Of a stretch of DNA of 6,068 nt, positions 1-5,442 are shown piece after piece. The notes under the pieces were generated by a model. It ran no database searches and was not told the origin of the DNA. It saw only the letters and a program-made list of their open reading frames with translations. Source of the stretch: an uncultured Eubacterium sp. (lineage in GTDB: Bacteria; Bacillota_A; Clostridia; Lachnospirales; Lachnospiraceae). Position 1 is the first letter of the stretch. Every line of letters begins with the position of its first letter. The DNA is taken from assembly GCA_947653505.1 (NCBI GenBank), contig CANTHI010000241.1, forward strand, positions 1-6,068, in the 5' to 3' direction. The position numbers were made by a program, and so were the translations under genes.

Positions 1-88
1 GACAGCACGTTATACAAAAAGTGCAGCTGGTATGGCTGATTGACCCACCCATCCAGGAGCAGAAGCTGAACAGTTTAGAAGTATTGTT

Positions 89-625
89 TTGGCAGTGGAT
101 ATCCCAAAATGGAAATTTATTAAAAATTATCTGGACACTTTTGTAAGAAACCCCGTCACCATGATCAGGGCAGTCATATGCCGGCAGGACGTAATGCTGG
201 ATGTTTTTGATGGACAGGATAATTTTGTGCCGTGGGTGAATTATACAGGGACGGTTGAAGAAGATCCGGATTGGAAGGAATTTTGGGAAGCTGCTTATGA
301 AAAACGTAAAGAAAATGCTTTTACATACCGGTTATCGGAGGTTACGGCATATACAGCGCAAAACCAGCTGATCCGGGTTATTGTATGGAGGGCAGGCCTT
401 GCAGTGTTTTTAGCGCTGGTCAGTATGTTTCTGGCAGGAATCAAATGGAAGAATAAGAAATTTTTTCTCATTTATATTCCGTTAGCAGGGCATATAATGA
501 GTCTGGTGCTTTCGTCAGGCTGGAGTGATTTTAGATATTACTGGCCGGTTAACCTGATGGTGTTTTTTATATGTTTGCTGCTTTGGTCGCAGCAGTATAA
601 AGGTAAAACAGGAAGTGAGTCATAG
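89..625 (+). CDS. C-terminal remnant of a polytopic membrane protein, possibly glycosyltransferase-like (probable pseudogene)
   Basis: The open frame runs back to 44, where it meets an in-frame TGA (41-43). Before that stop the same frame reads as plausible coding sequence to the window edge (ending GMAD), so this looks like the end of a longer gene interrupted by a nonsense mutation. The TTG at 89 has no Shine-Dalgarno site and is only a nominal start. Seen: a soluble stretch of about 95 residues with aromatic and acidic content, then three hydrophobic segments at about residues 96-117, 124-144 and 150-167, and a short polar tail. The motif SGWSDFRYYWPVNLM before the last helix resembles the C-terminal end of bacterial membrane glycosyltransferase-like families (PMT/GT39-type or clostridial DUF families); that assignment is by resemblance only. 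An alternative is a frameshift, because another frame is open from 3 to 146. A terminator hairpin overlaps the 3' end. Confidence 0.55.
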   Translation: MAVDIPKWKFIKNYLDTFVRNPVTMIRAVICRQDVMLDVFDGQDNFVPWVNYTGTVEEDPDWKEFWEAAYEKRKENAFTYRLSEVTAYTAQNQLIRVIVWRAGLAVFLALVSMFLAGIKWKNKKFFLIYIPLAGHIMSLVLSSGWSDFRYYWPVNLMVFFICLLLWSQQYKGKTGSES

Positions 626-650
626 GGCCGCTTCCTGTTTCTGGTTTATT
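606..650 (+). terminator. Rho-independent terminator overlapping the end of the first gene
   Basis: A perfect 10-bp inverted repeat pairs AAACAGGAAG (606-615) with CTTCCTGTTT (631-640), leaving a loop of about 15 nt that contains the TAG stop codon (623-625). T-rich sequence follows, but the T run is interrupted (TTTCTGGTTTATTT) and the stem is only moderately GC-rich, so termination may be partial. Confidence 0.55.
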
Positions 651-675
651 TCAGATATGTTTAAATTGAAATAAA
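645..675. promoter_or_regulatory. Inverted repeat overlapping a -35 box (candidate operator)
   Basis: TTTATTTCA (645-653) and TGAAATAAA (667-675) form a perfect 9-bp dyad with a 13-nt centre. The right arm covers most of the TTGAAA -35 element at 666-671. A regulator bound here would be expected to block or modulate the promoter of the secreted-protein gene. The arms are AT-rich, so chance or a weak secondary hairpin behind the terminator is possible. Confidence 0.35.
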
Positions 676-694
676 GCGGTAACTGTTGTAAAAT
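666..694 (+). promoter_or_regulatory. Sigma-A-type promoter for the secreted-protein gene
   Basis: The -35 is TTGAAA (666-671) and the -10 is TAAAAT (689-694), separated by 17 bp. Each box differs little from TTGACA and TATAAT. The predicted transcript would start near 701, about 50 nt before the ATG at 753. It lies just after the preceding terminator, as expected for a new transcription unit. Confidence 0.6.
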
Positions 695-740
695 AAAGAA
701 GAAGCAGCAAAGACCGAAAGAGCAGATGCCTGCCGTTTTG

Positions 741-747
741 AAAGGAG
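741..747 (+). promoter_or_regulatory. Ribosome binding site that sets the start at 753
   Basis: AAAGGAG lies 5 nt before ATG 753. An in-frame upstream ATG at 726 has no such site and would put nine polar residues before the signal peptide, so 753 is preferred. Confidence 0.75.
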
Positions 748-752
748 AAAAT

Positions 753-1454
753 ATGAAACAAAGTGTAAAAATAGTTGCAATTTTTTTACTGGTGGTGAGT
801 CTGTTCCAGCAGGCAGTTCCGGTACGGGCAGAAGAAAACAGGCCGTATATGAAACGGCTGAATGTCAGCTGGGATTTAAAGCCGGATAAAAAAATTATGT
901 TCCAGTCTTACTGGGCCGGGGTCGGTTATAAGGATGCGGCTGTGACGCTGAAAAATTATAAGATTACGGATGCAGAGGAAGACGGTTATAAAAAGCTGAC
1001 GTTTTCTATTGTCGTAGAGGATGTCAAAAATGGCTTCCGTCCGAAGGAAGTACATAAGCTGCTGGAGTCTGATGAGTGGGAAAAATATGAGGACACAGGG
1101 GGCTATTATAATATAACGCTTGTGGATTATACAACAGGCAGGTGTCTCGAAAATGCGACAAATAACAGGAATGTCACGGCTGAGATCTCCGATGCAAAAC
1201 AGATTGGGGAGATCAGATATAAAGATGATGATGGCTGCAGTCTGACCTGTTATAAAAAGACTGTCTGGAAGGCAGCGGTAACGTATCCGCAGGACTATCA
1301 GGGATTATGTATTGTTGCGGGAGGTGCGAACAAAAACATTTTTCAGTATGACTTTGATTATGATGCGTATTATGCGGGGAATATAAAGTTTGGTAAGAGT
1401 GTGTTTTACAGTAGTTTAAATAAAAAAGTGGCACATGCCATGAGGGTAAAATAG
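753..1454 (+). CDS. Secreted protein of unknown function with an N-terminal signal peptide
   Basis: This is a 233-residue protein. Seen: a classical signal peptide with basic residues K2 and K6, a hydrophobic core at about 7-18, and a likely signal peptidase I cut after V-R-A26, giving a mature chain beginning EENRPYMK. There is no lipobox cysteine, no second membrane helix and no sortase motif, so it is probably released or loosely held at the surface. The mature part is rich in Tyr, Lys and Asp and looks like a beta-rich globular domain. It has four cysteines in its C-terminal half (in RCLEN, GCSLTC and GLCIV), and it ends in HAMRVK. I cannot assign a family or activity. It has its own promoter and lies 133 bp upstream of a two-component regulator with no strong terminator between, so partial co-transcription is possible. 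A role as an accessory sensor or as an exported product is speculation. Confidence 0.75.
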   Translation: MKQSVKIVAIFLLVVSLFQQAVPVRAEENRPYMKRLNVSWDLKPDKKIMFQSYWAGVGYKDAAVTLKNYKITDAEEDGYKKLTFSIVVEDVKNGFRPKEVHKLLESDEWEKYEDTGGYYNITLVDYTTGRCLENATNNRNVTAEISDAKQIGEIRYKDDDGCSLTCYKKTVWKAAVTYPQDYQGLCIVAGGANKNIFQYDFDYDAYYAGNIKFGKSVFYSSLNKKVAHAMRVK

Positions 1455-1500
1455 TGGCACACCGGACGGCAGTCAGGGAATAGTGAAAAGGTGTTTGTTG

Positions 1501-1529
1501 TTTATTTATTGGGATTTGTGCAGTATCAT
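1501..1529 (+). promoter_or_regulatory. Weak candidate promoter for the two-component operon
   Basis: TATCAT (1524-1529) is a good -10, but the sequence 17 bp upstream (TTTATT, 1501-1506) is a poor -35. The 133-bp gap before the regulator also holds a TTTGTTGT motif (1494-1501) that recurs near the ABC operon promoter at 3462-3469. Read-through from the upstream gene could also supply transcription. Confidence 0.25.
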
Positions 1530-1587
1530 TATTTTGAAAGGCTTATCCGCCAGAGGAAGCCGGTTATGTCAGGGAAAGGAAGAAATC

Positions 1588-2262
1588 ATGGCTTACAGGA
1601 TATTAATGATTGATGATGATACGGAACTTCTCAAAATGCTGAAAAAATATTTTGAACGAAAAAAATATGAAATCATTACCGCGGAGAATGGAGCGGATGG
1701 ATTAAGGAAAATGAAACTGCAGCCGGATATTATATTGCTGGATGTAAATATGCCGGAAACTGACGGGATAGAGGTATGCCGGAGGATACGGGACAAAGTA
1801 GCCTGTCCGGTTTTATTCCTCTCTGCCCGGGTAGACGAACAGGACGTTGTAAATGGGCTTGCGTCAGGAGGCGATGACTATATTTTAAAGCCGTTTAGTC
1901 TGAAAGAGCTTGATGCAAGGATTACGGCGCACCTGAAACGGGAAACGCGGCGCAGGGATAGGACAGAATGCTGCTTTCAGGGAGAGTTGTCTGTTGATTA
2001 TAAGGCGAAGACCGTACAGATTCATGCTTATGATCTGGAGCTGACAAGGCTGGAATATGAAATCGTTGAATTTCTGAGCATGAATCCGGGAATGGTTTTT
2101 GATAAAGACAGGATTTACGAGAAGGTGTGCGGATATGATGCGGAGGGTGACAGCAGGGTAATTACAGAGCTGATCCGCAGGATTAGAAACAAGTTCCGGC
2201 AGTATACGGAGAACAAATATATCGAGACCGTATGGGGGATGGGATACCGGTGGATCAGATAA
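1588..2262 (+). CDS. OmpR/PhoB-family response regulator
   Basis: This 224-residue protein is a phosphorylation-controlled DNA-binding transcription factor. The receiver domain covers about 1-118, with the acidic pocket D9/D10, phospho-acceptor D52 in LLDVNMP, switch residue S79 in LFLSAR, and invariant K101 in LKPF. The C-terminal winged-helix DNA-binding domain covers about 124-224, with the family-typical ELTRLEYEIVEFL helix, recognition region RVITELIRRIRNKF and terminal hairpin ETVWGMGYRW. All residues needed for phosphotransfer are intact. ATG 1588 is chosen because AAAGGAAG (1575-1582) lies 5 nt upstream and the receiver fold begins at residue 3. An in-frame GTG at 1483 would add 35 hydrophobic, non-receiver residues. 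The kinase gene overlaps its end, so the pair is translated together. The likely target is the ABC operon promoter downstream (inference). Confidence 0.95.
   Translation: MAYRILMIDDDTELLKMLKKYFERKKYEIITAENGADGLRKMKLQPDIILLDVNMPETDGIEVCRRIRDKVACPVLFLSARVDEQDVVNGLASGGDDYILKPFSLKELDARITAHLKRETRRRDRTECCFQGELSVDYKAKTVQIHAYDLELTRLEYEIVEFLSMNPGMVFDKDRIYEKVCGYDAEGDSRVITELIRRIRNKFRQYTENKYIETVWGMGYRWIR
2234..2244 (+). promoter_or_regulatory. Purine-rich ribosome binding region for the kinase, inside the regulator gene
   Basis: GGGGGATGGGA precedes GTG 2250 by 5 nt. The alternative ATG at 2232 lies just upstream of this region and has no purine-rich site before it. This supports the GTG start, but the site is G-rich rather than a clean AGGAGG. 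Confidence 0.45.
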
Positions 2263-3431
2263 GAAATCTTTCCGTAAGGAAAACAATATTATTATATATG
2301 GCGGTTGCTTTAGTCTGTAGTTTTCTTCTGTCAGCGGTCATTGTCAGCATTGCCGGACGGACGCAGACAGATATCTGGTGGAAGTATGTGGATGAAGAGG
2401 CGTATTTTAAAGCAATGGAGAGGGAAGGTTCTGATTATGTGGCGGATATTCCAAGGCCGGAACCTTATGAGATGACCCGGTCAGATTATTTTGTGTCAGA
2501 GCTTTGTGATTTTTTACAGACTTATGCCGTGCTGATCCTGCCTATGGCAGGAAACTGTGCGGCAGTTTTCCTTTTCTACGGGAACAAGTTAAAAAGGCCG
2601 GTGGAAGAACTGGCGCAGGCTTCGCAAAAGATCGCGGCAAATCAGCTGGATTTTTGTATTGCTTATGAGAATAAGGATGAGATGGGCGTACTTTGCAGGG
2701 AATTTGAGCGGATGCGGAAAGAGCTTGTTAAAAATAATCAGATATTGTGGAGGACGATTGAGGAGGAAAAGATGCTGCGGGCGGCCATTGCGCACGATAT
2801 ACGGGCTCCGTTGTCCGTGTTGAAAGGGTATCATGAAATGCTGGTGGAATATCTGCCAGAGGAAGATATGGATATGAATCAGGCGATGGAGATGCTGTCA
2901 GAAAGCGGACATCAGATTGAACGTATGGATGCTTTTGTAGAAGCAATGCGCAGACTGAACAGTCTGGAAAACAGGAAACTGGTTCCGGGTGAGATTTCTG
3001 CCAGACAGCTGGAGAAAGAGATACAGGCAGAACTTGCTGTTCTGGGAAAGGAATATGGAAAACAATGTATGCTGCATATGCAGGAATCAGAGGAAAAATT
3101 TTGCGGAGACAGGGAAATGATTCTGGAGGTAACGGAAAATCTGCTGTCAAATGCCTTACGTTATGGGAAACAAAAAATCACGATGATAGTACAGATGGAA
3201 TATGCCAGACTGAGCATCTGTGTCAGGGATGATGGCGATGGTTTTCGGGAAGATACGGATAAAATTACGGAAGCTTTTTATGGAACGAATGTAAAAGACA
3301 GCCTGAAACATGCGGGACTTGGAATGTATATCAGCAGGCTGTACTGTGAAAAGCACGGGGGAAGCCTGGTGCTGGGAAATGAAGAACAGGGAGGGGCTGT
3401 GGTGACAGCGGTTTTCCGCCGGATTGCGTGA
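2250..3431 (+). CDS. Membrane sensor histidine kinase (HAMP, HisKA, HATPase)
   Basis: This 393-residue protein is the partner of the preceding response regulator. Seen in order: TM1 at about 13-35; an extracytoplasmic loop of about 55 residues, strongly acidic and rich in Tyr and Trp; TM2 at about 91-110; a HAMP-like linker at about 111-163; the dimerisation/phosphoacceptor helix with H182 in AIAHDIRAPLSVLKGY; the N-box TENLLSNALRYG (N301); the G1 box RDDGDGF (D327, G329, G331); and the G2 box GLGMYIS (about 356-362). All catalytic boxes are intact, so it should be active. GTG 2250 is preferred, overlapping the regulator by 13 nt; ATG 2232 would add six residues and overlap by 31 nt. The loop is longer than that of BceS-type kinases, which have almost none, so it may bind its ligand directly (inference). 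A strong terminator overlaps its 3' end. Confidence 0.93.
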   Translation: MDQIRNLSVRKTILLYMAVALVCSFLLSAVIVSIAGRTQTDIWWKYVDEEAYFKAMEREGSDYVADIPRPEPYEMTRSDYFVSELCDFLQTYAVLILPMAGNCAAVFLFYGNKLKRPVEELAQASQKIAANQLDFCIAYENKDEMGVLCREFERMRKELVKNNQILWRTIEEEKMLRAAIAHDIRAPLSVLKGYHEMLVEYLPEEDMDMNQAMEMLSESGHQIERMDAFVEAMRRLNSLENRKLVPGEISARQLEKEIQAELAVLGKEYGKQCMLHMQESEEKFCGDREMILEVTENLLSNALRYGKQKITMIVQMEYARLSICVRDDGDGFREDTDKITEAFYGTNVKDSLKHAGLGMYISRLYCEKHGGSLVLGNEEQGGAVVTAVFRRIA

Positions 3432-3452
3432 GTAATCCGGCGTTTTTCTTTT
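3417..3452 (+). terminator. Strong Rho-independent terminator of the two-component operon
   Basis: CGCCGGATT (3417-3425) pairs perfectly with AATCCGGCG (3434-3442) around an 8-nt loop, followed by TTTTTCTTTT. The kinase TGA stop (3429-3431) lies in the loop, so the left arm is coding sequence. It separates the regulatory genes from the transporter operon. Confidence 0.92.
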
Positions 3453-3454
3453 CA

Positions 3455-3486
3455 TTGTTTTTTTGTTGTGACAGTTTTTTTATAAT
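3455..3486 (+). promoter_or_regulatory. Promoter of the ABC transporter operon, probably activator-dependent
   Basis: TATAAT (3481-3486) is a perfect -10. No TTGACA-like box lies at 16-18 bp; the nearest TTGTTT (3455-3460) is 20 bp away, and the correct position is a T run. A perfect -10 with a degenerate -35 is common at promoters activated by OmpR-type regulators. Two GTTTTTTT octamers (3457-3464 and 3474-3481) lie 17 bp apart. Control by the adjacent regulator is inference. Confidence 0.6.
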
Positions 3487-3496
3487 AGAATTACGA

Positions 3497-3539
3497 AGGG
3501 GCTGTAAGAAAAAAACTATGCTATTTGCTTACAGTTCCT
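3497..3539 (+). promoter_or_regulatory. Leader hairpin in the ABC operon 5' untranslated region
   Basis: AGGGGCTGTAAG (3497-3508) pairs with CTTACAGTTCCT (3528-3539) over 12 bp including two G-U pairs, with a 19-nt A/T-rich loop. It lies at the 5' end of a leader of about 145 nt and is followed directly by a purine-rich AGGGAGG (3541-3547) with no start codon at normal spacing. No T run follows, so it is not a terminator. It may stabilise the mRNA or act as a control element. I do not recognise it as a known riboswitch. Confidence 0.4.
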
Positions 3540-3637
3540 AAGGGAGGAACACGGTACCGGACTATGCAGCTGTTTTTTGGGCAGTGCTATTGGAGAAAAA
3601 GACAGGCAAATGATTTAAGTTATAAGGAGGAAGAAGT

Positions 3638-4702
3638 ATGTGGTCTGTTTTGAAAAGAGAGGTAAAAAATTATATGAAAAATCCTCTGTTCTGGGCTGGA
3701 GTCGTAATTGGCGTTTTCATGATATTTCAAAGTATAAGCCCTTATTTGGATATTCACTATATCTCAAACGAGGAAACTATTGTGAATGATGGCCCGGAAA
3801 CTACCAGGAATGGGGATGTTTTTGAGGGGTATGTGCCGGCAAAAAAGGAGGTGAGGCGGGAAATGTGGGAAGAACGGATACGGGAAATCCTGGTTTCCGG
3901 ATTCGATATGGATCATGCGCAAGCGCAGTCTGTGATCGGTGAAATGAAAGAAATGGATGTTAAGACAGCCTGTGTTTATCTGGAAAAGTATGGTTTTTAT
4001 GATGCATATTATGAGTATGAGAATACAGCTTTTCAGAAAGGAACCCGTGAGGAAATCAATTCTTATATTGCTAAAAAACTGGAAAACAGGACATTTTCGT
4101 ATTATTTTTCAAGGAAATTTGCAGATTTTGCAGGGCTGTTCATGGGATTTTTCGCAACCGTTTTATTGTCCCTGTTATTTATGCAGGATATGAAAAAAAA
4201 TACGTACGAGCTGCTTCATACAAAGCCTGTCAGTGCAGCAAAATATGTGTCAGGCAAGGTGGGCGGCGGTTTTGCAGTCTGCCTGATCACGCTGACAGTT
4301 TTCAGTCTGATTTTTTTTGGATTCTGTCTTGTATCAGCAAACAAAAGTGGATTTGAAGTACATCTGACGGACTTTCTGATAGCAGACTGTATTTATATCC
4401 TGCCAAATATGCTGATGATTGTAAGCATCTATTGCCTGATTGCATTGCTATTTAAAAGTCCATTGCCTGCAGTACCGTTTTTGATGCTTTATATCGTGTA
4501 TTCCAATATGGGAAGCAGGAATGCGGAAGGCATTTATGGATATTATGGCAGACCGCTGGCGATTATGGTGCGGTTTCCGGGAGGCTTTTTTGATACTGCC
4601 CCTCCGCCGCTGGCGTTGCTGAATCAGAGTTTCCTCATTTTTGCTGCCATCTGCATCATTATGCTTTCGGTACAGATATGGAAAAGGAGGAGGGTATATT
4701 GA
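3638..4702 (+). CDS. ABC-2 type transporter permease subunit
   Basis: This 354-residue membrane subunit belongs to an ABC-2 class transporter, usually exporters of drugs, peptides or lipid-linked material. Seen: an N-terminal amphipathic stretch (KREVKNYMKNP), TM1 at about 17-37, a large predicted extracytoplasmic region at about 38-158 rich in charged and Tyr residues, then TM2 at about 161-183, TM3 209-233, TM4 248-271, a short hydrophobic segment near 276-289, and a last helix at about 331-347 ending in WKRRR. The cytoplasmic loop after TM2 carries KKNTYELLHTKPVSAAKYVSGK, which matches the coupling region typical of ABC-2 permeases (ELL-x-(T/S)-x-P ... Y-x-x-x-K). The start is clear: AAGGAGG (3624-3630) 7 nt before ATG 3638. 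It is the first gene of the operon and overlaps the next by 4 nt. The substrate cannot be inferred. Confidence 0.85.
   Translation: MWSVLKREVKNYMKNPLFWAGVVIGVFMIFQSISPYLDIHYISNEETIVNDGPETTRNGDVFEGYVPAKKEVRREMWEERIREILVSGFDMDHAQAQSVIGEMKEMDVKTACVYLEKYGFYDAYYEYENTAFQKGTREEINSYIAKKLENRTFSYYFSRKFADFAGLFMGFFATVLLSLLFMQDMKKNTYELLHTKPVSAAKYVSGKVGGGFAVCLITLTVFSLIFFGFCLVSANKSGFEVHLTDFLIADCIYILPNMLMIVSIYCLIALLFKSPLPAVPFLMLYIVYSNMGSRNAEGIYGYYGRPLAIMVRFPGGFFDTAPPPLALLNQSFLIFAAICIIMLSVQIWKRRRVY
4684..4690 (+). promoter_or_regulatory. Ribosome binding site setting a TTG start for the second permease
   Basis: AAGGAGG lies within the last codons of the first permease, 8 nt before TTG 4699. The alternative in-frame ATG 4678 is upstream of this site and has none of its own; ATG 4711 is 20 nt away, too far. 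The TTG overlaps the previous stop as TTGA. Confidence 0.7.
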
Positions 4703-5370
4703 TACATGAAATGAAAATCTCCCTTCCGCTGCAAAAGCAGGCGTATGCAGTATTTTTTGTAGTGATTTTAAGTCTTGTCAGAGGAGTGACCGATTCTGAA
4801 GAAATAGGGATTGCATTAGAAGCTCCAATGGCGATCCTTGCTGTTACGTTCTGCGCGGATACGTATACGCAGGAAATTGTCAGCAGGCGGTCAGAGATCT
4901 GGCGGCTATGCCCTATGAAAAAGAGAATGACTTCCATATACAGACGGCTCGTGATACAGGAGCTGTTTTTATCCATTGTCGCTGCCATTGGATATGGGCT
5001 GTTTTTTCTGTTTCAGAATCCGCGGATAAACGGAATGGGGCAAGGCGGTCTGGAAGGGGAAATATACCAGTTCCTTGTATATTTTGCAGCTATTACTGTC
5101 ACGCTTGGATTCTGGGGACTTTTATCCAATGTGCTTTCCTGCTTTTTTCGAAATATGTGGGCGGGAACCGGCATCTGCCTGATGCTGTGGCTGATTACAA
5201 ATTCCAGCATGGGTGACAGAGCCTTTGGGGCATGGAATTTATTTTCCTATACGTTCAGAAGGCTGGGAAGCAGCAGTGGTTTTGACTGGTTATGTGGGAA
5301 ATTTGTCTGTATTTGTATTGGGATTATGATGGTGGCAGTATTGCCTGAGATTATTGAGAAAAGAGGTTAG
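4699..5370 (+). CDS. Second ABC transporter membrane subunit
   Basis: This 223-residue hydrophobic protein probably forms a heterodimer with the preceding permease. Seen from the TTG start: predicted membrane segments at about 13-29, 38-55, 85-105, 123-145, 153-170 and 198-216, giving the six-helix pattern of ABC-2 permeases. A cytoplasmic loop, YTQEIVSRRSEIWRLCPMKK, falls after the second helix, where these families have their coupling region with an acidic residue and a proline (E before the basic cluster, then C-P). The chain is shorter than the first permease and lacks its large extracytoplasmic region, so the two subunits are not equivalent. Translation is probably coupled to the upstream gene through the TTGA overlap. 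ATG 4678 is an alternative start that adds seven polar residues. Family assignment rests on topology and context more than on motifs. Confidence 0.75.
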   Translation: MIHEMKISLPLQKQAYAVFFVVILSLVRGVTDSEEIGIALEAPMAILAVTFCADTYTQEIVSRRSEIWRLCPMKKRMTSIYRRLVIQELFLSIVAAIGYGLFFLFQNPRINGMGQGGLEGEIYQFLVYFAAITVTLGFWGLLSNVLSCFFRNMWAGTGICLMLWLITNSSMGDRAFGAWNLFSYTFRRLGSSSGFDWLCGKFVCICIGIMMVAVLPEIIEKRG

Positions 5371-5379
5371 GAATTGTAA

Positions 5380-5401
5380 GCAAATAACCTGTGATATTTG
5401 C
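5380..5401. promoter_or_regulatory. Dyad between the second permease and the ATPase gene
   Basis: GCAAATA (5380-5386) and TATTTGC (5395-5401) form a perfect 7-bp inverted repeat with an 8-nt centre, within the 72-nt gap before the ATPase. No T run follows directly. A GATAAT (5413-5418) lies downstream with only a weak -35 (CTGTGA, 5389-5394), so an internal promoter with an operator is possible but unproven. An mRNA hairpin that tunes ATPase versus permease levels is another reading. Confidence 0.3.
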
Positions 5402-5430
5402 GCCGGATTTTTGATAATATGGAAACAGAG

Positions 5431-5437
5431 AGGAAGG
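5431..5437 (+). promoter_or_regulatory. Ribosome binding site for the ATPase gene
   Basis: AGGAAGG lies 5 nt before ATG 5443. An in-frame ATG at 5419 has no such site, so 5443 is chosen even though it gives a long N-terminal tail. Confidence 0.65.
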
Positions 5438-5442
5438 ATAAT

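Noticed and set aside
726..752. Upstream ATG for the secreted protein
   Set aside because: It would place nine residues before a normal signal peptide and has no ribosome binding site; AAAGGAG is positioned for 753.
1427..1461. 9-bp direct repeat AGTGGCACA (1427-1435 and 1453-1461) at the end of the secreted-protein gene
   Set aside because: It is short, one copy is coding, and no mobile element, target duplication or terminator structure accompanies it.
1483..1587. Upstream GTG extension of the response regulator by 35 residues
   Set aside because: It has no properly spaced ribosome binding site, and the extension does not resemble a receiver domain; ATG 1588 has a good site and fits the family start.
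3564..3653. 29-codon open frame in the ABC operon leader as a gene
   Set aside because: The purine-rich site lies 16 nt upstream, too far for normal initiation, and the peptide has no recognisable features. It is kept only as a possibility in the findings.
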